This document shows positions 42,457 through 52,690 of a stretch of DNA of 64,000 nucleotides, piece by piece. A program made the position numbers and the translations under genes. Origin of the DNA: Aplectana chamaeleonis (taxonomy: Eukaryota > Nematoda > Chromadorea > Rhabditida > Cosmocercidae); NCBI GenBank assembly GCA_029168955.1, contig JAPDOI010000707.1, positions 240,584-304,583 of the forward strand, read 5' to 3'. A model generated the notes under the pieces. That model was given only the letters and a program-made list of their open reading frames with translations. It ran no database searches and was not told the DNA's origin. Every line of letters begins with the position of its first letter. Within the stretch, counting starts at the first letter, position 1.

Positions 42457-42639
42457 GCCTCGTCTACTCTCCAAGCCTCGAGCCAACTAATGAAGTCAAT
42501 AGCTGATCTCCCTATAGGCTTGAATATTTTAGAAATTGGGACTAATTCTTAAATGCTCCCAATTTTCTGTGTTGCTTTCACTAACTTTTCTCCTGAAATG
42601 TTGTTCAAACTATTTTTCATAATGATGCTATTTTCAAAA

Positions 42640-43710
42640 GGAAGAATTCCTGAAAGTTCAGGTTCCTGGAAAAAGTAAAGAATTGGCATGGCCATTTTTT
42701 CGAAAACTTAGAAATATACTCCATTAAAAAGGGAAGGTAAAAAAATGGAAAAAAGTTTTGAAATATTCCTGAGAACGATTTGGCGTAGAATAATTTGATT
42801 TTTGGGAAATGTAGTGAAATAGTTGAAAGTATGATTTGGCAGTCGAGTTTGAACCAACTATTGACAAGAGTTGTGCAAAACGAGAGATCGCATTTCTGAA
42901 AGTTGGGCTCCGCAGAAAAGGTCAAGGATTTGGCATTGCTCCTAAATGTTGTGAAATTGTTTTATTGGATTTGGCTCTCAACTTGATTTTTCAAATGTAG
43001 TGAAATTGTCGAATTGATTTGGCTGTGATGATACTATATGCAGATAACATAATCATTAAATGTAGTGAAATTGTTGCAAACGGATTTGGCAGGAGCTCTA
43101 TCAATTATCACAGTCAAATCACGCGTCAGAAGGGGTTCTCCTTGGAGCGCATATTGAATCGAATGAGAACAGGAATAAACCTAGCAGCAAAAACGTTTCT
43201 ATACAATGCGAACCGTGAAAGCGTTGAGGACACGAAGACATAGAGTCAGTAGCGAGTAAATTGCGTTAGATTTCGTTTTCATGATTTTTATCTCATCGGT
43301 GAGGGAAGGTCTGGTACCTTATTGTTAGTGGGAGCTACACTGAAAAGGCAGAATAGCATTCGGAAACCTTAATTCCTAGCCCATAAGGCCCACGTTTCGT
43401 TCAGCATTGTTGACTGAGGATTATTATTTTTTCTTTTTGTCTTCATTCGCTCGCCAGAGGACCTTCTGACGCGTGATTTGACTGTGATAATTGATAGAGC
43501 TCCTGCCAAATCCGTTTGCAACAATTTCACTACATTTAATGATTATGCTATCTGCATATAGTATCATCACAGCCAAATCAATTCGACAATTTCACTACAT
43601 TTGAAAAATCCAAGTTGAGAGCCAAATCCAATAAAACAATTTCACAACATTTAGGAGCAATGCCAAATCCTTGACCTTTTCTGCGGAGCCAACTTTCAGA
43701 AATTTCACAA
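42640..43710. repeat. foldback element E, copy 1 (arms about 250 bp)
   Basis: 42890-43135 and 43465-43705 are near-perfect inverted copies (GGAGCAATGCCAAATCCTTG, AATTTCACTACATTTAATG, TATCTGCATATAGTATCATC) separated by about 330 bp. 42640-42890 continues as the family arm shared with 47340-47660 (inverted) and 50150-50410 (direct). AAATGTAGTGAAATTGTNG recurs as an internal motif. The 74-aa ORF containing YADN is palindrome-derived and is not a reverse transcriptase. Confidence 0.8.
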
Positions 43711-44239
43711 CTTTTTACAAGGGTTTCCCTTCTACAATATCGTCAAGCTCTAAAAAGGCAAGATTGTTTTTCTTCCAAGACATAGTGGTAGAAATGAAGA
43801 AACAGCTGCTAGGATTGCAAGATAATAGTTGCAACATGACTTCCTACAGACAAGATACAAGGCATATACTTTTGAATTTAAAAGTCGAGAAAATGAAGAA
43901 GTGAGTTTTAAAATGACCCAATTGTACAGGAGGTTGGGGCACAATCCTAGACAGGGGAGAGGGGGCACCCGCCATTCAAGACAGAAGTGAAATGAACCAC
44001 CGATTGGTAAGGCAACCAGTCGTAGTATTTTCATGACGTTTCTATAAAAACATTGATTGATAGCAGTATCAGACATCTTTTATCAGAATTTTTCATCATT
44101 TCTATGAGTGAATCTTGGGTGGCCTCACCCCGTCTAAGATAGACCCAGGGTCAGTCAGCTCTAGCCAAACTTCACCGGTTCTTGCTGACGTGGCTCGTCT
44201 GCGCCGGCCCATATGTCTGTTTCGGAACAAGAACGATAG
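43711..44239. other. no supported gene
   Basis: A 108-aa minus-strand frame (43750-44076) has no start or splice support. No repeat was recognised. Confidence 0.35.
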
Positions 44240-44684
44240 TTAAATACATCGTACGCGCAGAAAACCGTATATTATTTTTTCATGTTTTTGGGTAGCTTGG
44301 CCCCTCTAGTGAACGAAAATGTTGAAGGGGCCCATGAAAAACCTTCATTCACCTTTCAACTCCCTTCTTCATTAAAGAAAAGTCAATCGGAACACACTGT
44401 AAATACGAATTTGAATTTCGCGCCAAAATCATTTTCGGAGTTTTTCTGCATGTGGAGTTCGTGCCGTAGCTATTTTTCCTGTTGTCTTACGGTCGCACCA
44501 ACATTCTAGGAAAAAGTGCAAGATGACTGGTGAGAATTGGTGGCGGATATTAATCTTTGACGCCTTCCAACCTCATCGTCCACCGTTTTTGACGCGCCAA
44601 AGTTTACCAGTGTGGTCTACCGGGCTCAATCATAAAATTGAGCTTGAAAAATGGAAAATGATTTCCAGCGCGAACGATAGTTAA
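44240..44684. mobile_element. TTAA-target element, family F2 second copy
   Basis: TTAA-ATACATCGTACGCGC ... GCGCGAACGATAG-TTAA. It is collinear with 25025-25491. The imperfect ends suggest an older copy. Confidence 0.7.
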
Positions 44685-44999
44685 GTGCGCCAGAAGAGGA
44701 CCACCGTAATCTTAGGAATGATGTTATTCGGCTCTCTTAAACAAATTTGATGATACCCAATTGATCAATGATAAAGATAAAGGAAGTGAAGAGCGGTGTG
44801 TCACAGTCCTTCTCCAGAGTTCAGCAGTTGAGGATCTGCCTGGACTACAAAGCAGAAAAACAACACCACCGGTGGTGAAGATGTAGCGAATTCAGGTCAG
44901 AAGTTACAAAATTTTAGAGCCAACGCGAGTGAGATTACGATAGCCTTCGTCTGGCGCACTTGCCTATCGCTCTTGTTGATTCGGGGGCATGACTTGCAT
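44685..44999. other. spacer before the minisatellite
   Basis: No gene seen. Confidence 0.4.
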
Positions 45000-46565
45000 A
45001 CGGTGTCCTGGACATTAAACGGAGGTCCTGCGCACGTCCTTTGATGTTCTGCACACTCCTACTAAGGTCCAGCACACGTTCCATGATGTCCTGCACTCTC
45101 CTACTGAGATCCTGCACACATTCTACGACGTCCTGCACTCCCCTTCTGGGGTCCTGCACAGGTCCCATAATGTCCTGAACACTCCTACTGAGGTCCTGCA
45201 CACATTATACGACGTCCTGCACACTAATGGGATGCTGCACAGGTCCCATAATGTCCTGCACACTCCTACTGAGGTCCTGCACACATTCTACCACATCACT
45301 GCACACCCCTACTGGGGTCCTGCACACGTCCCATGATGTCCTGCCCACTTCTACTACGGTCCTGCACACGTACAATGATGTCCTGCACACTCCTACTGAG
45401 GTCCTGCACACACATTCTACCACATCCTGCGCACCCCTACTGGGGTCCTGCACACGTCCCATGATGTCCTGCCCACTTCTACAGTCCTGCACACGTGCAA
45501 TGATGTCCTGCACACTCCTACTGAGGTCCTGCACAGGTCCCATGGTGTCTGCACACTCCTACTAAGGTTTTGCACACGATCCATGATGTCCTGCACACTC
45601 CTACTGAGGTCCTGCACAGGTCCCATGATGTCCTGCACACTCCTACTGAGGTCCTGCACAGGTCCCATGATGTCCTGCACCTCCTACTAAGGTCTTGCAC
45701 ACGTTCCCATGATGTCCTGCACACTCCTACCGAGGTCTGCACAGGTCCCATGATGTCCTGCACACTCCTACTAAGGTCTTGCACACGTTCCCATGATGTC
45801 CTGCACACTCCTACTGAGGTCCTGCACACATTCCACGACGTCCTGCACGCCCCTACTGGGGTCCTGCACACGTCCCATGATGTCCTGCCCTCCTACTACG
45901 GTCCTGCACAGGTCCCATAATGTCCTGCACACTCCTACTGAGGTCCTGCACAGGTCTTATGATGTTCTGCACACTCCTACTAAGGTCTTGCACACGTTCC
46001 ATGATGTCCTGCACACTCCTACTGAGGTCCTGCACACATTCTACGACGTCCTGCACACCCCTACTGGGATCCTGCACAGGTTCCATAATGTCCTGCACAC
46101 TCCTACTGAGGTCCTGCCACGTTCCATGATGTCCTGCACACTCCTACTAAGGTCTTGCACACGTTCCATGATGTCTGCACACTCCTACTAAGGTCTTGCA
46201 CACGTTCCATGATGTCCTGCACACTCCTACTGAGGTCCTGAACAGGTCCCAATATGTCCTGCACACTCCTACTGAGGTCCTGCGCAGGTACAATGATGTC
46301 CTGCACACTCCTACTGAGGTCCTGCGCAGGTACAATGATGTCCTGCACACTCCTACTGAGGTCTTGCACGTTCCATGATGTCCTGCCTCCTACTGAGGTC
46401 CTGCACATTCTACGACGTCCTGCACACCCCTACTGGGGTCCTGCACACGTTCCATGATGTCCTGCACACTCCTACTAGGTCCTGCACACGTTCGATGATG
46501 TCCTGCATACTCCTACTGAGGCCCTGCCCACATTCTACGACGTCCTGCACACCCCTACTGAGGTC
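45000..46565. repeat. 42-bp minisatellite array, type 1 (about 37 units)
   Basis: The unit is two related 21-bp halves, GTCCTGCACACTCCTACTGA(G) and GTCCTGCACACGTTCCATGA(T). Variants (CCCCTACTGGG, TTCTACGACG, TACAATGATG, GGTCCCATAA) recur in a fixed local order, giving a 126-bp higher-order period, for example 45265-45400 against 45400-45530. Occasional 1-5-bp indels break the reading frames. ORFs of 81-132 aa on both strands are translations of the repeat. Confidence 0.9.
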
Positions 46566-46589
46566 TCACATAGTCAGCCGACACTTCAG

Positions 46590-46746
46590 CACCTCCTGCG
46601 ACGCCTTCTTATCGATGGTGCGCTTTGAACGAATACGCGCCGCGGACAAGTACATCAACCCGCACAGCGTCCTCTTCCGAGCCGGACGTTCAAAGTACAC
46701 CACCCTGGAGAGCAAGGCGGTTATATGGAGTCTAAGAAAACAATGA
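46590..46746 (+). pseudogene. isolated coding-like exon fragment at the array edge
   Basis: After ACACTTCAG (acceptor-like, ending 46589) comes a frame with distinctly GC-rich, well-balanced codons: CDAFLSMVRFERIRAADKYI, then NPHSVLFRAGRSKYTTLESK and AVIWSLRKQ, ending in TGA with no donor. GRSKY.....AVIWSLRK faintly resembles the core strand pair of adaptor mu-subunit homology domains (GKAKY...AIVWKIK), but one local similarity is not proof. It looks like a truncated gene piece stranded in repeat DNA. Confidence 0.35.
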
Positions 46747-47205
46747 CTGATAACGAAAAACCCACCATTTTTATAAACTATTCTTGAGAGGCCGGTTTCC
46801 GAGTTTCAAACGCCCGTTAGGGGCCCAGAAGTCATTATGGTGAGTTCTGACAATTATTTTCGTCATTCCCGTGGCCGATTACCTCTAATCACAAATTTTC
46901 GAGCGATTTGGTCCACGCCTTCCAAAAAAATGGTTTTCGACGGACGGAGGTGGAGGCGGAGGCGGTGGCGGAGGCGGAGGCGGTGGTGGAGAACGTTTTT
47001 GCGTACTTTGAGAGGTCATAACTTTAGAAAGCGGGGACCAGTTGGGATGAAAAGTTGCACACATATGTAATTTCTTGCAGCGCGTCGAATAGTGTACAGC
47101 TCATACCTCTGTTGACGGTATGAATAGGTGATCTCATTGTAGGGCATCCGCGCGGGAAGAGATCAAAGCCAAATCCTGGTGAGCGCTTCGCGCTCATCAC
47201 AATTG
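46747..47205. repeat. spacer with GGNGGN minisatellite (46943-46988)
   Basis: GGAGGCGGAGGCGGTGGCGG-type triplets run for about 45 bp. 47140-47205 matches the end of the 600-bp duplicated block (CAAAGCCAAATC, TGGTGAGCGCTTCGCGCTCA). No gene. Confidence 0.6.
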
Positions 47206-47660
47206 TATGAGCTTATTCGTAGAACACATCGAAGCAAAATCACGCGTGGTATGGAACAAACACTTGATCTTACTTCACTTAATACGTGAAGACTGCGGCA
47301 TTCCAGCTCCCGAAGGTGCTTTTACTACTTGCCTTATCACGCGTGATTTAGCTTCTTGATATGTTCTACGGATAAGCTCCATACAATGTCTGATCTCTCG
47401 TTTTGCACAACTCTTGTCAATAGTTGGTTCAAGGTCGACTGCCAAATCATACTTCCAACTATTTCACTACATTTCCCAAAAATCAGAATTATTCTACGCC
47501 AAATCGTTCTCAGAATATTTCGAAACCTTTTTCATTTTCTTTACCTTCCCCTTTTAACTGAGTATATTTCTAATTTTTCGAAAAAATGGCCATGCCAAAT
47601 CTTTACTTTTTCCAGGAACCTAAACTTTCAGGAATTTCATTTAATTTTCCTAAAGGTTTC
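47206..47660. repeat. foldback element E, copy 2
   Basis: GTATGAGCTTATTCGTAGAAC (47206) and GTTCTACGGATAAGCTCCATAC (47365) are inverted; 47390-47660 is the reverse complement of the arm at 42640-42900 and 50150-50410. The short ORF 47356-47673 lies on the arm and is not a gene. Confidence 0.7.
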
Positions 47661-47737
47661 CTTTCTAACATGATTTATGCCTGGTGGTGTGTAATTCAAA
47701 GTAAACCCACTGATGCATTGCCCCGCCTCTCCCCCCT

Positions 47738-48007
47738 TCTATGACGTCGTGCGCACTCCAACTGATGGCCTGCACACTTTCTATGACGCTCCCATCAATG
47801 TCCTGCACACTTTCTGGACGTTCTGCACACTCCCATTGATGTCCTGCACACTTTATGAGGTCCTGCACTTCCCACCTGAAGTCAGCGGCACTTTCACTGA
47901 GGGTCTGCGCGCCACTCCCGCACTAATGTCCTGCACCCTCCCACTGATGTCACTGCACCTTTCTGACGGCGTTCTGCGCACACCCATTTGGGTCACTGGC
48001 ACGCTTC
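47738..48007. repeat. 42-bp minisatellite, intermediate array (about 6 units)
   Basis: The units start type-1-like (CTCCCATTGATGTCCTGCAC) and end type-2-like (TTTCTGACGGCGTTCTGCGC, ACCCATTTGGGTCAC), bridging the two subfamilies. Confidence 0.75.
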
Positions 48008-48169
48008 ATGCCAATTATTTTTCGCAGATTGCTACCTTAACCTCCACTTTAAAAATTTTCCGAGTGTCAGCTTGGACTATAAAACACATCGTAACATGCC
48101 TGCCAGCAACTGCATGTTGGTCACAATTTCGACCTCTCCAGCCACTTCCCAGCGGCTTCTCCGAAGAGA

Positions 48170-48303
48170 TAGCGGTGTGTGAATGAATGGCCACATACCC
48201 GCTCCTCTGCCCTTCTAATGCACCCCACATGTTATGAGCGTGTGTTATCGTTCGTTATCGCGTTTTGTTCAAGAAGGCCATACGGTAGCAAATGATCGGT
48301 GCA
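48170..48303. repeat. spacer block duplicated at 49338-49470
   Basis: GTGTGTGAATGAATG, CATGTTATGAG and GCGTGTGTTATCGTTCGTTA occur in both blocks in the same order, bracketing the type-2 array. Confidence 0.7.
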
Positions 48304-48324
48304 TGGGCGTACTCCAGTATTCTA

Positions 48325-49330
48325 GAGTCCACGCTGGCACGTTGTACGGCGTCTTGCGCACTTCGCGGTCAGCCGCACGAGTTTCTACGGCGTCCGGCGC
48401 CACTCCCACTTGGGTACCGTGGCACACTTTCTATGGCGTCCTGCGCACTCTCATTTGGGTTCCACACGAAAAGCTTTTTACGGCGTTCTGGCGCACGCTC
48501 CATTTGGAGTCCGCACACTTTCTACGGCGTCCGGCGCATTCTCACTTGGATCCTGCACGCTTACTTTCTCTGGCGTCCTGGCGCACTCTCCTATTTGGGT
48601 TCCACACAGCCTGCTGGCAAGTTCTGCGCACGCCCATTTGGAGTCACCACACGCGCTTTTTTTTTTTTTCTACGGCGTCCGGCGCACCTCACCCGCCCAG
48701 GTCCCACACACTTTCTGACGGCGTCCCGGCGCACTCGCCACCTTGGGTCCACGGCACACTTTCTATGGCGTCCTGCACTCCTCATTTGGGTTCCACACCA
48801 GTTTCTACGGCGTTGCTGTGCACGCCCATTTGGGTCCTACCGCACACCTTTCTACACGGCGTCCGGCATCTTCACTCCACTTGGGTCTCCGCACACACAC
48901 TTTCTATGGCGTCCTGCGCACTCTCATTTGGGTTCCACACATAGCCTTTACGCCGGCGTTCTGCTTTTACCGCCCATTCGGATTCCGCACACTTTCTACG
49001 GCGTTCGGCACTTGCACTCTGATTTGGGTCCTACACACTTTCTGAGGCGTACGACGCAACTGGTTATTTGGATCCCACACTTTCTACGGCGTCCTGCAGG
49101 CAACCCCACCTCGAGTCCGCACACTTTCTACGGCGTCCTGCACATCTCTCATTTGGGTCCCACACAGTTTCCTACGGAGTTCTGCGCACGCCCATTTGGG
49201 TCCACGCACACTGTTCTACGGCGTCCGGCATGCGCTGCTCCCCGCCAGGTCCCGCACACTTTCTGCATCGGCGTTCGGCGCACTCTCATTTGGGTCCCTG
49301 CACACACTTTCTACGGCGTCCGGCTTTGAC
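48325..49330. repeat. 42-bp minisatellite array, type 2 (about 24 units)
   Basis: Consensus CACTCTCATTTGGGTCCCAC / ACACTTTCTACGGCGTCCGG. It aligns base for base with the type-1 unit (GGTCC.NCACAC and GGCGTCC/ATGTCC anchors). The longest ORF of the window (345 aa, 48292-49329) is a translation of this repeat with Phe-Leu-Arg-Arg-Pro motifs and is not called a gene. Confidence 0.9.
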
Positions 49331-49337
49331 GAGAGCG

Positions 49338-49539
49338 TGTGTGAATGAATGCATACCGCTCCTCACTGCCCTTTATACCCCGCATGTTATGAGGCGTGTG
49401 TTATCGTTCGTTATCATGTTTTTGTCTCAAGAAATGGTTAAGGTAGACCTTTGCTGAAAAAATGATCGGCGTCCGGCGCTTCGCTCCCGCTTGGGTCCCC
49501 TGCACACACTATCTACGGCGTTCTGTGGCGCACTTCTGG
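49338..49539. repeat. second spacer block plus two minisatellite units
   Basis: Copy of 48170-48303 followed by GGCGTCCGGCGCTTCGCTCC-type units to about 49540. Confidence 0.6.
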
Positions 49540-50140
49540 AGTTTCACACCGTGAGGCGTTCCAAAGAGAAGTACTTCCGAGATCCCGCCGTATTGATTTA
49601 AGCGTTAGTCCCCAAATCAAATCTTTAGGAAAAGCCTATCAGTAACGGAGAGTTCATTTCACTAGATTCATTTTTCACGAATGAGTAAACGTCGGATGGT
49701 TTATAGTAAACATGTTTTGACGTGTTTTTGTCTTTTCTTGACCCTCAATTTTGAGGTTCCGCAAAAGTTGAGACTACCAACTTCCAAAATTTGACAGGAG
49801 CTAGGGTGCAAACATAACCAGCTCTCTGTCAGAAAAATGAAGCTCTTTAGCTCAACGATAAGTGTCTCCAACAAGATCGTGAACGCCAACTGAAAAAAAA
49901 AGGGATGATGAACATTTTTTCGACCAAAATGACGTCGTTTTGCACACTCTTTCTCGAATCTCAGGTAACCATTCCGCGACCATTTTTTGAACAGTTATTC
50001 AACTTTCCTACAAGTATATCAAATGTAAAAGAACGGTCTTCCTATACGTTTACTCCTGGACCCTGATACTGAGATCAGGGGGGTTGCGCGAAGGCGAATC
50101 AAAAGCCAAATCTGGTGGAAGCGCTTTTGCGCTCACCACA
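49540..50140. repeat. 600-bp duplicated block, copy 1
   Basis: Directly homologous to 52083-52690: GATCCCGCCGTATTGATTT, AAACGTCGGATGGTTTAT, TTGACCCTCAATTTTGAGGT, CAACGATAAGTGT and ACTGAGATCAGGGGG. About 80 percent identical by eye, with indels. Confidence 0.8.
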
Positions 50141-50149
50141 ATTCAGAAA

Positions 50150-50512
50150 AATCGAATAATTCCTGAAAGTTTAGGTTCCTGAAGCACGAAAGTAAAAAGA
50201 GTATTTGGCATGGCCGTTTTTCTGAAATTTTAGAAATATACTCAGTTAAAAGGGGAAGGTGAAAGAAAAATGGAAAAAAGTTTTGGAATATTCCTGAGAA
50301 ATCGATTTGGCGTAGAATAATTTGATTTTTAGGAAATGTAATGAAATAGTTGAAAGTATGATTTGGCAGTCGAGTTTGAAACAATCTATTTACAAGAGTT
50401 GGTGCGAAACGAGAGATCGCATTGTATGAGCTTATCCGTAGAACATATCAAAGCAAAATCACGCGTGATATGAAACAAACACTTGATTTTACTTCACTTA
50501 ATACGTGAACGT
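50150..50512. repeat. foldback element E, copy 3 (single arm)
   Basis: Same-orientation match to 42640-42900, followed by GTATGAGCTTATCCGTAGAAC ... CTTAATACGTGAA shared with 47206-47295. It abuts the type-2 array directly. Confidence 0.7.
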
Positions 50513-51585
50513 TTTCTACGGCGTCCGACGCACTCGCATTTGGGTCCCACACACTTTTTACGGCGTCAGACGCACTCTCATTTGGGTCCCACACACTTTC
50601 TACGGCGTCCGACGCCTGCCGTTATTGTTGGGCCCCACATACGATTTTCTGACGGCGATCCGATCTGCACTCATTGGGTCCCACACACTTTTACGGCGTC
50701 AGAGTGCACTCTCATTTGGGTCCACACACACTTTCTACGGCGCCCGACATCATCGTTATTTGGGCCCCACACATTTTCTACGGCGTCCGGAACGCACTCT
50801 CATTTGGGTCCTTTTGCGGCGTCACACATCTCATTGGGTCTTACACACGGCGTCAGACGCACTCTCATTTGGGTCCCACACACTTTCTACGGCGTCAGAC
50901 GCACCTCTCACTTTGGGTTCCCACACGTTTTCTTACGGCGTCCGACGCTATGCTCTTATGGCTTGGGTCCACGATATTGCTCTACGGCGTCCTGATTACG
51001 CCGCTCTCATTTGGGTCCCACACACTTTTACGGCGTCAGACGCACTCATTGGGTCATACCTTTGACACACTTTCTACGGCAGCCCGACCTCGTAATTGTT
51101 ATTTGGGTCCCACACATTTTCTACGGCGTCCTCACTCTCGCCTATTTGGGTCACACATTTTCTGACGGCAGTCCTACGCACTTCTCATTTTGGGTCACGC
51201 ACTTTCTTGACGGCGTCCGACGCACTCTCATTTAGATTCCCACACTTTTATTTGTCTCATACTACGGCGTCCGACGCTCTGCTGTTATTTGGGTCCCACA
51301 CGTTTTCTACGGCGTCCTACCCTTGCTTCTCATTTGGGTCCCACACACTTTCTACGGCGTCCCGATGCTTTGTTATTTGGGTCCCATACATTTTCTGCGG
51401 CGTCCTACGCGCACTGTTATTTTGGGTCCCACACATTTTCTACGGTGGCGTCCGGAAGCTTACTGTTATTTGGGTCCCACACACTTTCTACGGCGTTCTG
51501 CGCACTCCTACTGGGGTCCCGCACACTTTCTCTACGGCGTCTTGCGCACCCCTACTGGGGTTCCGCACACTATCTTAAGCCTAGT
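50513..51585. repeat. 42-bp minisatellite array, type 2b (about 25 units)
   Basis: Consensus TTCTACGGCGTCCGACGCAC / TCTCATTTGGGTCCCACACA. The last two units revert toward type 1 (GCACTCCTACTGGGGTCCCG). ORFs of 74-186 aa here are repeat translations. Confidence 0.9.
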
Positions 51586-51644
51586 TTGACTGCATGGTGC
51601 TTTGCTGCGGTATGTGAGGGGACAACTGTTCCTTTTCTTCGCGC

Positions 51645-51857
51645 GCAATGGAAAGCCGCTCCAATTGTGATCGCTTCGTGGCAAACGTCCTACATCCTTT
51701 GGGTCGCGGCGACGAAAGTGTATGTTTTACTGCATCGCTGGCGAAGAGCGATTCAATGGTCGCTCAACATCGCTCCATCGCGGCCAAAATGGCAGCGATG
51801 GGCGATACTCAACGAATGATGACGTTTCGTCTAATGAACGTTGACCCTTTCACATAA
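51645..51857 (+). CDS. hypothetical ORF between array and duplicated block, 69 aa
   Basis: ATG 51648 opens MESRSNCDRFVANVLHPLGR, then CFTASLAKSDSMVAQHRS and MAAMGDTQRMMTFRLMNVD, stop TAA. The +2 frame is also open. GATCGCT-like motifs are frequent, so it may be a small repeat. No family. Confidence 0.2.
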   Translation, partial: AMESRSNCDRFVANVLHPLGRGDESVCFTASLAKSDSMVAQHRSIAAKMAAMGDTQRMMTFRLMNVDPFT

Positions 51858-52082
51858 CCACAGAATCAGTGTTTACTGGTCAGGCGGTGTTATTGATAAC
51901 TACCAGCCATTAATTTCACTGGTTGATTGGTTTTCGATCATCCGTTAGGCTACGCACTATGAACAGAATCTACGCTGCCGCTGCCATCGCTGCAGCAGCG
52001 GGTGTCAATCGCTGCGATGAAAAACAACGCAGCGATGCAGTCAAGAAACCCAGGCTTAAGGCGTTCTGTGGATTTCTTCTGA
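51858..52082. other. spacer with an ATG frame, weak
   Basis: An Ala-rich frame (IYAAAAIAAAAGVNR) runs from 51923 into the duplicated block; it is not supported. Confidence 0.3.
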
Positions 52083-52690
52083 TTCACACCGTGTGCGGCG
52101 TCCTAAATCACATCCAAGATCCCGCCGTATTGATTTGAAGCGTTCAATCCTAAACAAATGCCTATCAGTGACGGTGGTTTTATTTCATTCATGCGATCGA
52201 TCATTTTACCGAATGAAGTAAACGTCGGATGGTTTATGAAAATAACATGTTTACGTGTTTTTGTCTGCCACTTGACCCTCAATTTTGAGGTGTCCCGCAA
52301 AATTGAGCTACCAACTTCAAATTTTGTCAGAGAGCTAACGGCAAATCATAACAAACTTTCTGGCCAAAAATCAGCTTTCTAGACTCAACGATAAGTGTTC
52401 CAACAAGATCATGTACGCCAACTGGAAAAAGTAGGAGATGAAACCCTTTTTCGACCAAAATGACATTAAGTTTTGACAATTTTTTCTTCGAATCTCAGAG
52501 TAACCCATTCCAGACCATTTTTTGAACAGTTATTCATTTTTTCTAAAGTATATTAAATGCAAAAAGAACGGACTCTCCTACGTCTCCAATCTGGACGGCC
52601 TCTGATTCACTGAGATCAGGGGGTTGCGCTGAAGGCGAATCAAAGTTAAATCTTGGTGAGCGCTTCAGCGCTTTCACCACAATTTCGTGT
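52083..52690. repeat. 600-bp duplicated block, copy 2
   Basis: See 49540-50140. It ends in TGGTGAGCGCTTCAGCGCTTTCACCA, a small palindrome also ending copy 1 and present at 47168. Confidence 0.8.

Noticed and set aside
43019..43243. LYADN motif resembling the reverse transcriptase catalytic box
   Set aside because: It lies inside the arm of foldback element E, is present in inverted form at 43.5 kb, reads Asn rather than the second Asp, and has no flanking RT motifs.
45000..46565. CRISPR-like direct repeats
   Set aside because: Repeats are contiguous 42-bp units without unique spacers, in a eukaryotic context.
48292..49329. 345-codon plus-strand ORF, longest in the window
   Set aside because: Its translation is the 42-bp type-2 repeat unit read in one frame (a 14-residue period with frame drift); 42 is a multiple of three, so long ORFs are expected by chance.
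50505..51819. ORFs of 160-186 aa across 50.5-51.8 kb
   Set aside because: Translations of the type-2b minisatellite in three overlapping frames; no start, splice or codon-bias evidence.
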